Positions 9,430-17,949 of a stretch of DNA of 64,000 bases are shown here, piece after piece. The DNA comes from G958296245 sp965262055. Lineage in GTDB: Bacteria > Chloroflexota > Dehalococcoidia > Lucifugimonadales > G958296245. Position 1 is the stretch's first letter, and each line of letters begins with the position of its first letter. Position numbers and translations under genes: made by a program. The stretch spans positions 1,736,001 to 1,800,000 of the forward strand of contig CBDHEI010000002.1 in the NCBI GenBank assembly GCA_965262055.1, written 5' to 3'. The notes beneath the pieces are model-generated. The model was not told the DNA's origin. It saw only the letters and a program-made list of their open reading frames with translations, and did not search any database.

Positions 9430-9504
9430 GGCGGCCCTGGCGCCCGTTCTCCCTGACAGACAGGGACCACTACGCCCCTGCTTCATCGACTTCTGACTGA
9501 GCAG

Positions 9505-10923
9505 CTACACCAGGAAGCTGAAGGGGTTCTCCAGGGCCTTCTTTATCTCCATTAGGAGCTCTGCCCCCTCCGCTCCGTCGGCAACGCGATGGTCCGCCGA
9601 CAGCGTGGCCGTCATTACCTGGGCGATGGCTATCTCGTCGCCTCGGACGACGGGCCGCTTGGCGACCGTCCCCACCGCCAACACCGCGGCTTGGGGAGGG
9701 TGGATTATCGCCGCGAAGCTGGAAACGTCGTACATCCCCATGTTGCTAACCGTGAATGTGCCTCCGGTGTACTCCTCGGGGCTGAGCGTACCGGTCTTCG
9801 CGCGGCCTATCAGGTCCTTGCTGGCTCTGGCGATCTCGCCCAGCGACTTGCCGGCGCAGTCCATGACAGCGGGGATGATGAGCCCCTCCTCCTCAGCGAT
9901 GGCGATCCCGATGTTGATCCGCCTCTGTATCTGAATCGCGTCGTCCAGGAAGTAGGAGTTGAATTTCGGGTGCTTCTGCAACGCCGACGCGGACGCCATG
10001 ATGACTAGGTCGTTGACGCTGATCCTTACCCCCTCGCTCTGCATGCGCTCGTTGATCTGAGAGCGAAGGGACATCGCCTCGGTCATGTCTATGTCCGCGG
10101 AGACGTAGAAGTGCGGGATCTCTGTCTTGCTCTTCACGGTGACGCGGGCGATCTGCTGCCGCATACGGGTCAAGACGATAGTCTCGGCTTCATCCCCCGG
10201 CGCTTCGGGTGCCTCGGCGGCGGGAGCCTCCTCTGTCACTTCGGCGACGGGGAGCTCCTCCATGACCTCGGCAGCGGGTTCTTCCTCCGTTACTTCGGCA
10301 GTTGGTTCTTCTTCTGCGCCCCCTGCCGTCAGAGTCTCCTCCGGAACCTCAGCGACCGGTCCTTCTTCTGGGACCTCGGCCGCAGGGGCCTCCTCTGAGG
10401 CTGCAGGTGGTTCGAAGGACAGCACGTCTTCTCTCGTGATCCTGCCTCCGGGGCCTGTGCCGGGTACCTGCGACAGGTCTATCCCCCGTTCCTGGGCGAT
10501 GCGGCGCGCCACGGGAGACGCACGGACCTCTCCGGCGTCTAGGACTTGCGCCTCGGCCTGAGGCGGCTCCGGTGCGGGTGCGGGCTCAATGGGCTCGGCT
10601 GGAGGCGGAGCAGTTTCCGCCACGGGTACGCTCGCTGCCTCGGCAGCGGGCTCGTCGGCATCATCCTTAGCCGCTACCTCCTCTCCAGCCGCGCCGATGA
10701 TGCCTATGGGGTCACCCACGGGCACGGAGGAACCCTCCTGCACCAGCACCTTGCTCAGGACTCCCGCCGCTGTCGACTCGAACTCAACGACAGCCTTGTC
10801 CGTCTCGATCTCGGCGATCGGCTCGCCGACCTGTACCTCGTCACCCTCGGCCTTGAGCCACCGCACAACAGTACCTTCGTGCATGTCGTAACCCATCTGC
10901 GGCATGTTCAGTTCAGTAGCCAG
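9505..10923 (-). CDS. pdhC: Pyruvate dehydrogenase E2, dihydrolipoamide acetyltransferase (CTG start proposed)
   Basis: The E2 core enzyme transfers acetyl groups from lipoyl to CoA. Order: lipoyl domain with the lipoylated Lys in EIETDKAVVEFES, an Ala/Pro/Glu-rich linker, a peripheral-subunit-binding domain (SPVARRIAQERGIDLSQVPG), a second long linker of imperfect EEEPxAEV repeats, and the catalytic acyltransferase domain ending in DHRVADGAEGAEL. The expected N-terminus (ATELNMPQMGYDMHEG) is encoded in full, but its first codon is CTG at 10923, with AGGAGG six bases upstream. The first in-frame ATG (10905) is 24 bases from that site and cuts into the lipoyl domain. It is the last gene of the pdh operon. 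Confidence 0.93.
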   Translation of the reverse strand: MATELNMPQMGYDMHEGTVVRWLKAEGDEVQVGEPIAEIETDKAVVEFESTAAGVLSKVLVQEGSSVPVGDPIGIIGAAGEEVAAKDDADEPAAEAASVPVAETAPPPAEPIEPAPAPEPPQAEAQVLDAGEVRASPVARRIAQERGIDLSQVPGTGPGGRITREDVLSFEPPAASEEAPAAEVPEEGPVAEVPEETLTAGGAEEEPTAEVTEEEPAAEVMEELPVAEVTEEAPAAEAPEAPGDEAETIVLTRMRQQIARVTVKSKTEIPHFYVSADIDMTEAMSLRSQINERMQSEGVRISVNDLVIMASASALQKHPKFNSYFLDDAIQIQRRINIGIAIAEEEGLIIPAVMDCAGKSLGEIARASKDLIGRAKTGTLSPEEYTGGTFTVSNMGMYDVSSFAAIIHPPQAAVLAVGTVAKRPVVRGDEIAIAQVMTATLSADHRVADGAEGAELLMEIKKALENPFSFLV

Positions 10924-11006
10924 GGCGCACCTCCTCTGTTATTGGCGGATTGGCTGTGTTCGAGCAACTCTCGCCAGTCCTTTGGATTGACCTCTCCAAG
11001 CACCTT

Positions 11007-11984
11007 CTATATGCCGAACAGGTCGCTGACAGCGGAGGCAACCTTTTCAGGACTCGGGATTACCGAGGCCTCCAGCTTGCCGGCGTATGGCGCCGGCACC
11101 TCGACTCCGCCGACGCGCCCCACAGGGCCGTCCAGATAGTCGAACGCCTCTTCCTGGACCCTGCTGGCGATCTCCGCACCGAATCCCCCGGTCCTCCAAG
11201 CTTCATCGATCACCACGACGCGGCTCGTCTTCTTAGCCGACTCGACGACGGAGTTGGTGTCAAGCGGCCGCAGGGTGCGCAGGTCGATGACCTCCGCCTC
11301 GACACCCCGCTCTGCGAGGATGTCGGACGCTCCCATGGCGACGTGCACCATCCTCGAGGTGCCGACCAGGCTAACGTCGCCGCCCGGCCGCCTTATCTTG
11401 GCCTGGCCGAAGGGGATGGTGTAGTGGGCGTCCGGCACCTCGCCCCGCACGCCGTAGAGGAGGGCATGCTCGGCGAATATGACCGGGTTGTCGTCCGCAA
11501 CGGCTGTGCGGAGCAGCCCGAGGGCGTCGTAGGGGTCCGAGGGCGTCGCGACCTTGAGGCCGGGCACCGAGGCGAACCAACCCTCCAGGCTCTGGGAGTG
11601 AGTGGCGCCAAGCTGGGCGCCGCCTCCGGTAACTGTCCTGATTACCAGGGGCACCCTCATCTGGCCGTTCGACATGTACCGGAGCTTGGCAGCGTGGTTG
11701 ACTACCTGGTCGATGCCCAGGAGCAGGAAGTTGATCGTCATGATCTCCACGACGGGCCTGAGGCCGACAAGGGCGGCCCCGATGGCCGCCCCCACGATCG
11801 CCGACTCGGATATAGGGGTGTCCTTGATGCGCTCGTGGCCGTAGTCGTCCAGGAACCCGCGGGTAACCGCGTAGGCGCCGCGGTAGGCCCCGATGTCCTC
11901 TCCCATGAGGAAGACGGAATCGTCGCCTTCTATGGCCTCCCTGAGGCCTCGGGCGATGGACTCTCTAACGGTCAGATCTGCCAT
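11007..11984 (-). CDS. pdhB: Pyruvate dehydrogenase E1 component, beta subunit
   Basis: The 325-residue beta subunit pairs with PdhA to form the thiamine-diphosphate E1 heterotetramer that decarboxylates pyruvate. Typical features are the N-terminal LTVRESIARGLREAIEGD, the FLMGEDIGAYRGAY stretch, and the C-terminal transketolase domain (VVVIDEAWRTGGFGAEIA). It begins 15 bp after the pdhA stop and shows no clear Shine-Dalgarno, so translation may be coupled. A branched-chain 2-oxoacid substrate cannot be excluded on sequence alone. Confidence 0.94.
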   Translation of the reverse strand: MADLTVRESIARGLREAIEGDDSVFLMGEDIGAYRGAYAVTRGFLDDYGHERIKDTPISESAIVGAAIGAALVGLRPVVEIMTINFLLLGIDQVVNHAAKLRYMSNGQMRVPLVIRTVTGGGAQLGATHSQSLEGWFASVPGLKVATPSDPYDALGLLRTAVADDNPVIFAEHALLYGVRGEVPDAHYTIPFGQAKIRRPGGDVSLVGTSRMVHVAMGASDILAERGVEAEVIDLRTLRPLDTNSVVESAKKTSRVVVIDEAWRTGGFGAEIASRVQEEAFDYLDGPVGRVGGVEVPAPYAGKLEASVIPSPEKVASAVSDLFGI

Positions 11985-11999
11985 GATGTGTACCCGGGC

Positions 12000-12968
12000 T
12001 CAAGCGTAGACATGGTTGAACAACGCCTCCGGGGGTGGCTCGTCACTCTCCTCGGCGAAGCGCACCGCCTCGGCTACGGTCTCGTCGACAGCCAAGCCCA
12101 CCAAGTCGATGTCTTGGTCATTGAGCAGACCCTGCTCCAGGGCCAGCTTTCCGAACAGGGCGATCGGGTCTCTGTCGCGCCATGCATCGACCTCGGACGA
12201 GTCGCGGTAGGCCGTCGGGTCGGCGACCGAGTGCCCCCTGAACCGGTATGTCATCGCCTCCAGGAAGACCGGGCCGTCGCCGCTGCGCACCCGCTGTACC
12301 GCCTCCAGGGTGGCTTCCCTCACGGCCAACACGTCCATGCCGTCGACTTGGGCCGCGGGTATCTTGTACATGTCCGCCGACTGGAAGATGTCCCTGCCGC
12401 CGGCGTGGGTCCTGTCAACGTGGGTGCCCATGCCGTAGAGGTTATTCTCCAGGAAGAACAGCACCGGCAGGCCCCAGAGGGAGGCGAGGTTAAGCGACTC
12501 GTGGAACTCTCCCTGGTTGGCCGCGCCGTCGCCGAAGAAGCAGACCACGACCTGATCGCCGCCGCGGTACTTGATGGCCAGCGCGAGCCCCACTGCAATG
12601 GGCAGATGACCGCCCACGATGGCGTGTCCCCCCATGAACCCTTTCTCCACGTCGAACAGGTGCATGGAGCCGCCCTTGCCTCCGCTGGTGCCGGTGACCT
12701 TGCCGAGCAACTCAGCCATCACGGCCTTCGGGGCCAAACCCCTGGCCAGCGCGTGGCCGTGGTCGCGGTAGTGAGTGATGACGTAGTCGTCGTCGCGCAG
12801 GTTGGAGAGCGCCCCCACCGCTATGGCCTCCTCACCTATGTATAGGTGGAGGAAGCCGCGGATCTTGCCGTCCATGTACAGGCGCTCGCACTGCTCCTCG
12901 AATCTCCGAATGAGGAGCATCTGCTCGTACAGGTGTGCAGCATGTCTCTTTTCTTGCTCGTTTGCCAC
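12000..12968 (-). CDS. pdhA: Pyruvate dehydrogenase E1 component, alpha subunit
   Basis: About 322 residues from the GTG at 12968. It has the thiamine-diphosphate motif beginning GDGAANQGEFHESLN and ending in the conserved LENN, and the SGGKGGSMH and RFRGHSVADP stretches of E1 alpha. The open frame runs further upstream to 13097, but those residues are encoded by the repeat element at 13013-13160, so I place the start at the GTG just before ANEQEKRHAAHLYEQML. No strong Shine-Dalgarno precedes it. The beta subunit follows in the same operon. Confidence 0.92.
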   Translation of the reverse strand: MANEQEKRHAAHLYEQMLLIRRFEEQCERLYMDGKIRGFLHLYIGEEAIAVGALSNLRDDDYVITHYRDHGHALARGLAPKAVMAELLGKVTGTSGGKGGSMHLFDVEKGFMGGHAIVGGHLPIAVGLALAIKYRGGDQVVVCFFGDGAANQGEFHESLNLASLWGLPVLFFLENNLYGMGTHVDRTHAGGRDIFQSADMYKIPAAQVDGMDVLAVREATLEAVQRVRSGDGPVFLEAMTYRFRGHSVADPTAYRDSSEVDAWRDRDPIALFGKLALEQGLLNDQDIDLVGLAVDETVAEAVRFAEESDEPPPEALFNHVYA

Positions 12969-13012
12969 TGTGGATAAGCTCGTCCGGTACCTCGTTCTGT
13001 ACAGACCTGCCT

Positions 13013-13160
13013 TAGCAGGCTTCGGAATAACCTCTTTCTGACCTTCTTCAGACTCCTTCCTGTACAGGAAGGAGGGAAAACTATATCTGAGGGACACCCT
13101 CAGACTCCCGGCAAAGGGGCTCCGCCCCTCTGCACACTCCGTATTTCAGCAGCCTGTTAG
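13013..13160. repeat. MITE-like dispersed repeat, copy 2
   Basis: A near-identical relative of the 2869-3013 element, with ends TAGCAGGCTTC and GCAGCCTGTTA and the same three hairpins inside. It sits within the pdh operon between lpdA and pdhA. Its right end contains the lpdA stop codon (TAA on the minus strand, 13157-13159), so the element terminates the lpdA reading frame. The hairpins in the transcript could modulate expression of the downstream genes. Confidence 0.85.
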
Positions 13161-14566
13161 ATGTGAATGGCCTCGCCGTCGGCCGCAAGAGCGGCCTCCT
13201 TGATCGCCTCCGATATGGTCGGGTGGGGGTGCACGAGCCAGCCCAGCTCCTTTGTCGTGCTCTCCAGGAGCCTAGCCATACCGAGCTCGCCCAGCAGTTC
13301 TGTGACCTCCGCGCCTATCATGTGCGCGCCGAGGATGTCTCCCACCTCCTCGTCGACCACCACCTTGACCATACCCTCGGTCTCGCCCAGCGCGAGCGCC
13401 TTGCCGCTGGCCACCATGGGGAATTTGCCGGTCTTGACCGAGTACCCCCGCTCTTTCGCCTGGGCCTCGGTCAGCCCGAAGCTGGCTACCTGTGGGCGGC
13501 AATATGTCGCCCGGGGCATCATATCGTAGTCCAAGGCGGGGGGCTCCAGCCCGGCGATCGACTCGACCGCCGTTACACCCTGGGCCGATGCCACGTGGGC
13601 CAGCAGCATCTTCCCGGTCACGTCCCCTATGGCGTAGACGCCCGGCACATTGGTGACCATCCGGTCGTCTACGGGGATGAAGCCGCGCTCGGTCGCCACG
13701 CCAGCGTCCTCCAGGCCGATGTCCTCGATATTGCCCTGCGCTCCCACGGCGACCAGCACCTTGTCGCACTCGATCACCGTTTGGCCGCCTCCGTTGGACA
13801 CCGTGACGCGGGCGGAGTCGGATGTTACCTCCACGCTCTCCACCCTAGAGCCGGTCATGGACTTGATACCGCCACGCCTGAAGCTCCTCTCAAGCTGGAC
13901 GCTGACGTCCCGGTCCTCCAGCGGCACCAAGTTTGGGAGGAGCTCGACGATGGTCACCTCGGCGCCGTACTTCGAATATATGTAGGCGAACTCGACGCCG
14001 GTGGCGCCGCCGCCGACGATGGCGATGCGGTCCGGCACCTCCCGCAAGGCGAGCGCCTCTCGGCTGGTTATCACCACGTTGCCGTCGACGGGAAGGTTCG
14101 GCAGGGCGCGGAACCGGGCGCCTGTCGCGATGATCACGTTGTCCGTCGTCAGCGTGCGTCCGCTGTCGCGGACCTCCACGGTGTTGGGGTCCTTGAGGCT
14201 GCCGTGGCCCTCGACGTAGGTAACGTTGTTCTTCTTGAGCAGGAACGCCACGCCGGTGGTCAGGCGGTCCACGACCTGGCGGCTGCGGTCTATGGCCTTG
14301 CCGTAGTCGTACCGGACGTTGTCGAAGGCGATCCCGTAGTCCTCTGCGTGCTGCACGAGGCCGACCACCTCGGCGTTCCTGAGCAGCGCCTTGCTGGGAA
14401 TACAGCCCCAGTTCAGGCAGACGCCGCCCACCTCGGCCTTCTCAACTATGGCTGTCCTGAGCCCAAGCTGCCCAGCCCTGATCGCGGCAACGTATCCGCC
14501 GGGGCCGCTGCCCAATACTACGACGTCGAATTCTGCCAAACGATCGCCCCCGTTGAGATCCCGCAT
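13157..14566 (-). CDS. lpdA: Dihydrolipoyl dehydrogenase (E3)
   Basis: This 469-residue FAD flavoprotein reoxidises dihydrolipoamide. Visible features are the FAD-binding GSGPGGYVAA, the redox disulphide GGVCLNWGCIPSK, the NAD-binding GGGATGVEFAY, a second FAD contact (VYAIGDVTG), and the C-terminal active-site HPHPTISEA. The ATG at 14566 has no clear ribosome site. An in-frame TTG at 14539 follows a GGGGG run and is a reasonable alternative. It is the first gene of the pdh operon; its probable promoter now lies beyond an inserted IS1380 element. Confidence 0.95.
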   Translation of the reverse strand: MRDLNGGDRLAEFDVVVLGSGPGGYVAAIRAGQLGLRTAIVEKAEVGGVCLNWGCIPSKALLRNAEVVGLVQHAEDYGIAFDNVRYDYGKAIDRSRQVVDRLTTGVAFLLKKNNVTYVEGHGSLKDPNTVEVRDSGRTLTTDNVIIATGARFRALPNLPVDGNVVITSREALALREVPDRIAIVGGGATGVEFAYIYSKYGAEVTIVELLPNLVPLEDRDVSVQLERSFRRGGIKSMTGSRVESVEVTSDSARVTVSNGGGQTVIECDKVLVAVGAQGNIEDIGLEDAGVATERGFIPVDDRMVTNVPGVYAIGDVTGKMLLAHVASAQGVTAVESIAGLEPPALDYDMMPRATYCRPQVASFGLTEAQAKERGYSVKTGKFPMVASGKALALGETEGMVKVVVDEEVGDILGAHMIGAEVTELLGELGMARLLESTTKELGWLVHPHPTISEAIKEAALAADGEAIHI

Positions 14567-14772
14567 ATTCTACAACAACCCCGCTACGGGCTGTAAGGAC
14601 GACGGTCTTTAGACGCGCGGTTGACCGGGGGTGAGGACGAGCTACCGCAGCCGTGCGGACCGGACGCCGGGAAGGGGAAGCACCGTGCCGTTAACGCCCA
14701 CCGAGAGGGCGGAATTCTCTGTGTCCGCAACACTTTGTAACATTTTGTCTCTTTCAGCTTTGGGCTGAGTTA

Positions 14773-16479
14773 CCCCGAATCCACCGAAAGACGACTTTGG
14801 GGACAGTCCTTGAAGAAGCCAGAGGGTGCTCCTCTGAATCTGGGAGAATGGTTTTGAAACAGAAAACCGCCCGGAAACAAGGAGCACCCAGTAGATGCTG
14901 CCACAGAATAATCCCGACCGTATCCGCGTCGTCTTTGACGACCACCGCCTGGTGGCCAATGCCGGCCTGCTCCTGCCGGCCACCCTTGCACAGCACCTGG
15001 GCCTGCGGGAACTCGTCGACCATCACCTCGACCTAGGCTGCGCATCGGGGCGGGCGAACACGGGGGACAAAATGCTGACGCTGGTCGCTTCCGCGCTGGC
15101 GGGCGGCGACTTCATCGACGACGCCGATGCGCTGCGTGCTGGTGGGACGGTCGGTGTTCTCGGCTGCGTGGTCAAGGCGCCATCCACCCTGGGCACCTTC
15201 CTGCGCAGCTTCCGGTGGGGGCATGTCCGTCAACTCGACCGGGTGAGCCGCCAGTTGCTGGCACGCGCATGGGCCGCTGGGGCCGGACCCGGCGACTCGC
15301 CCCTTACCATCGACCTGGACTCCACCATCTGCGAGACCTATGGACTGGACAAAGAAGGGGCGCGACACCACAACTACACCGGCGCGCGGGGCTATCACCC
15401 ACTGCTGGCCATCGCCGCCGGAACCGGCGACGTGCTGATGTCCCGGCTGCGCGAGGGCCGTGCCAACACCGCTCGCGGCGCTGCCCACTTCCTGCGTGAA
15501 ACGGTGGGGCGGGTGCGCTACGGTGGGGCCAGCGGCCAACTCACGGTGCGCGCCGACAGCGGCTTCTACGCCCACGCTCTCGTCGCCGTCTGCCGTGAGA
15601 TGGGTGTCCGCTTCTCCATCACCATCCGCCAGCACAAAGGCCTGCGGGAGTTGATTGAGGCGATCCCCGAGCAGGACTGGACGCCGATTCCCTACTGGAT
15701 GGACGGCGCCGCCGATGTGGCCGAGACCACCTATACCCCCTTCCAGAGTGAACCCGACGCCGCGCCGGTGCGGCTCATCGTCCGGCGGGTGAAGCCCACG
15801 CCCGGTTCCCAGTTGGCCCTCTTCGCCACCTACAGCTATCACGGCTTCATCACCGACCGGGACGGGGAAACCCTGGAACTGGAGGCCGATCATCGCCGCC
15901 ACGCCGAGATCGAGAACGCCATTCGAGACCTGAAACACGGCGTCGGACTCAACCATCTCCCCTCGGGGCGCTTCGCCGCCAACGGCGCCTGGCTGGCGGT
16001 GCAGGTGATGGCACACAACCTCGCCCGCTGGACAGCGCGCATCGGTCTGGCCGAACGGACCGTGACCACCAAGACCCTCAGGCGGCGGGTCTTCGCTCTG
16101 GTGGGACGGATCACCCGCTCGGCGCGCCGCCTTACCCTGCATCTTCCCCAGCATTGGACTTGGGAAACCCAGTTCACTCGCGCCATGGCCCGGCTGCGAG
16201 CCATTCCACTCCCCGCCTGAACTGCCAGCCTGCAACTGACCCAACTTCCCTGAAAACTCGTGCCACCCCGGTCCCGCGAGAGTTCCCTGCTGCGTATTCT
16301 CTCGCCATCCCGCGCATCGCAGCTCCCGCAGAGGGCCATAGGGGCGCAAGGCGGCGACTGAAGACCGTTCGCCGACCTCCAATCTACCCCAATGAGCCCA
16401 GCCATCTCCCCTGTAGCTCCCTCACCCACCCTGCCGCTGTCCTCACGCCGTCCATCGGTGTCCTTCGGTGGATTCGGGG
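14773..16479. mobile_element. IS1380-family insertion sequence, apparently complete
   Basis: An element of about 1.7 kb bounded by 16-bp inverted repeats: CCCCGAATCCACCGAA at 14773-14788 and its reverse complement at 16464-16479. TTA flanks both ends and may be part of a target duplication; IS1380 elements usually make 4 bp, and the fourth base differs here. One transposase gene reads rightwards, followed by about 240 bp of non-coding DNA inside the right end. It separates lpdA from the promoter at 16718-16747. Confidence 0.88.
14895..16220 (+). CDS. IS1380-family transposase
   Basis: A 441-residue DDE transposase. The catalytic acids lie in blocks typical of IS1380: LTIDLDSTICETYG, VRADSGFYAHALV and the later HAEIENAIRDLKHGVGLNHLPS. 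The frame is intact and fills most of the element, so it may be functional. It is only distantly similar to the two IS1380 transposases near 46 kb, so these are separate acquisitions. Confidence 0.93.
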   Translation: MLPQNNPDRIRVVFDDHRLVANAGLLLPATLAQHLGLRELVDHHLDLGCASGRANTGDKMLTLVASALAGGDFIDDADALRAGGTVGVLGCVVKAPSTLGTFLRSFRWGHVRQLDRVSRQLLARAWAAGAGPGDSPLTIDLDSTICETYGLDKEGARHHNYTGARGYHPLLAIAAGTGDVLMSRLREGRANTARGAAHFLRETVGRVRYGGASGQLTVRADSGFYAHALVAVCREMGVRFSITIRQHKGLRELIEAIPEQDWTPIPYWMDGAADVAETTYTPFQSEPDAAPVRLIVRRVKPTPGSQLALFATYSYHGFITDRDGETLELEADHRRHAEIENAIRDLKHGVGLNHLPSGRFAANGAWLAVQVMAHNLARWTARIGLAERTVTTKTLRRRVFALVGRITRSARRLTLHLPQHWTWETQFTRAMARLRAIPLPA

Positions 16480-16506
16480 TTACAGAGAAATTACGCGGGC
16501 GTGACT

Positions 16507-16560
16507 GAATGGGACACGAAAGTGACACCGATGTGACAGGATGTGACACGGTGTCACGCG
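16507..16560. repeat. Short tandem TGTGACA-type array
   Basis: Four to five copies of a GTGACA unit spaced about one helical turn apart (GGGACAC, GTGACAC, GTGACAG, GTGACAC), ending in an inverted GGTGTCAC. It lies in the presumed leader downstream of the minus-strand promoter at 16718-16747. A comparable TGTTCCA array lies downstream of the matching promoter near 26.9 kb. Confidence 0.5.
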
Positions 16561-16562
16561 GA

Positions 16563-16592
16563 CCCTTCGACAAGCTCAGGGCAGGCTCTTCG
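16563..16592. repeat. CCTTCGACAAGCTCAGGGCA-type dispersed repeat
   Basis: It begins CCTTCGACAAGCTCAGGGCA and continues CAGGCTC. This short repeat is very widespread in bacterial genomes and is recognisable when translated as PFDKLRAG. A shortened relative interrupts the MITE-like copy near 35.1 kb. Confidence 0.7.
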
Positions 16593-16717
16593 AGAGGCCC
16601 AGGCCGTTCAAGGCTCTTACTCGCCGGGCTGCCAGCGCGATCCGGCGAGGGGCTGATCCCCACGACGGGAAGGGTCCTGGCACGAAGCGGGGTATGTGGA
16701 GGGCTGTCCATGAGCGG

Positions 16718-16747
16718 AGAATAGCACGAACGTTCGCTATTTGTCAA
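16718..16747 (-). promoter_or_regulatory. Strong extended -10 promoter facing the pdh operon, with a palindromic spacer
   Basis: Read on the minus strand: TTGACA (16742-16747), an 18-bp spacer, then TGC TATTCT (-10 at 16718-16723). The spacer contains the perfect palindrome CGAACGTTCG. It faces leftwards towards lpdA-pdhABC, now about 2.1 kb away because of the IS1380 insertion but about 0.4 kb without it. The same layout occurs at 26878-26906 facing rpsO-pnp. Confidence 0.7.
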
Positions 16748-16965
16748 GCGCGATTGCGACCGGGGCTGGATGAGGACCGCTGTGGCGTACTGCGTCCACT
16801 GGCCCTCACAGAGAATTGAACATGGACTCCCTGGGCTGGTATGATTTCCGTGCAGCCAATCCCCTGGGAACGGTGAGCGTGACTAATGTCGATAGCTTCG
16901 GCGCGCCTGTGCGTGCCGCCGTCAGCAGCGGAGCCTTCCCGCAGATCGCCGGGAGGGCTTTTCGT

Positions 16966-17925
16966 TTGACCGAGACCCCATGCTTCGTGCCGGGCATCCG
17001 CGTCGGGCACTATACCGACGCGCAGGCCATTACTGGCTGCACGGTCGTGCTGTGCGAGCCGGGGGCCGTGGCCGGGGTCGACGTGCGGGGCTCGGCGCCG
17101 GGCACCAGGGAGACCGACGCGCTGCGCCCCGGCAACGCGGTGACCGAGGCCCAGGCCGTGCTCCTGACGGGTGGCAGCGCCTTCGGACTGGACGTGGCCT
17201 CTGGGGTCGTGCGCTACCTGGAGGAGAGGGGCTACGGCTACAAGGCCGGCGACTACATCGTACCCATCGTACCGGCTGCTGTGCTTTTCGACCTGTCGGT
17301 GGGCGACGGGAATGTTCGTCCGGACTCGGAGAGCGGGTACCGCGCCTGCCTGAACGCCTCCGCAGGACCGGTCCCGGAAGGCTGTGTGGGCGCCGGCACG
17401 GGGGCCACCGTGGGCAAGCTGCTTGGGCCGGAGATGGCGGTGAAGGGCGGCCTGGGCGTCTACAGCGTCGACTTAGGCGAAGGCGTCACGGTCGGTGCGG
17501 TGGTCGCCGTGAACGCTGTGGGTAGCGTAGTGGACCCGGCGACCGCCGAGCTGGTTGCCGGGCCGAGGACCCTGGACGGCATGGTCGACGCGGCGGAGGC
17601 CCTGGTCGGCGGCGCGCTCGCGGCGGCTGGACTGCCTGGGCAGAACACCACCATTGGCGTGGTCGTCACCAACGCAATGCTGGACAAGGAGCAGGTGACC
17701 AAGCTCGCGTCGGTCTCCCACGACGGCATTGCCATGTCGGTGCGCCCAGCCCACACAGTGAGCGACGGCGACACCATGTTCGCCCTCGCAACCGGCCGGT
17801 CAGATGCGGCCGTTGACATGCACACGCTCTGCGCGGCGGCGAGCCTTTGCACCGCGCGGGCCATCGTCAGAGGAGTCAGGACGGCTACGGGACTGGGCGG
17901 CATACCGGCGGCGTCGGAGCTTTGA
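16966..17925 (+). CDS. P1-family peptidase (DmpA / L-aminopeptidase-D-esterase type)
   Basis: About 319 residues from the TTG at 16966, which has GGGAGG nine bases upstream and gives the usual family start (TETPCFVPGIRVGHYTD). Conserved blocks are RETDALRPGN, LTGGSAFGLDVASGVVRYLEE, GAGTGATVGK and the C-terminal HTVSDGDTMFALATG. Family members are self-cleaving N-terminal nucleophile hydrolases acting on N-terminal residues, beta-peptides or D-amino-acid esters and amides. An upstream in-frame ATG (16822) would add 48 residues without family support. The gene ends 24 bp before panB and may be co-transcribed with it. Confidence 0.88.
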   Translation: MTETPCFVPGIRVGHYTDAQAITGCTVVLCEPGAVAGVDVRGSAPGTRETDALRPGNAVTEAQAVLLTGGSAFGLDVASGVVRYLEERGYGYKAGDYIVPIVPAAVLFDLSVGDGNVRPDSESGYRACLNASAGPVPEGCVGAGTGATVGKLLGPEMAVKGGLGVYSVDLGEGVTVGAVVAVNAVGSVVDPATAELVAGPRTLDGMVDAAEALVGGALAAAGLPGQNTTIGVVVTNAMLDKEQVTKLASVSHDGIAMSVRPAHTVSDGDTMFALATGRSDAAVDMHTLCAAASLCTARAIVRGVRTATGLGGIPAASEL

Positions 17926-17949
17926 CGTGATTGACCGGGGAGGTCTGAC

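Noticed and set aside
10950..12845. A 631-codon open frame on the plus strand
   Set aside because: It lies fully antisense to pdhB and pdhA, whose proteins are conserved. High GC produces long mirror frames.
12969..13097. N-terminal extension of pdhA
   Set aside because: Those codons are largely repeat-element sequence and add nothing like an E1 alpha N-terminus.
13163..14596. A 477-codon open frame on the plus strand
   Set aside because: Antisense to lpdA, which has all E3 motifs.
16507..16560. Possible CRISPR-like array
   Set aside because: Units are about 7 bp and spaced by 3-4 bp; there are no spacers of CRISPR length and no cas genes.
16724..16741. LexA/SOS box in the 16.7-kb promoter
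   Set aside because: The Gram-positive-type LexA site needs GAAC-N4-GTTC; here the halves abut (GAACGTTC), so I kept it as an unassigned operator.
15890..16747. A 285-codon minus-strand frame downstream of the 16.7-kb promoter
   Set aside because: It runs through the TGTGACA array, the small dispersed repeat, the IS end and antisense transposase sequence; no credible protein.
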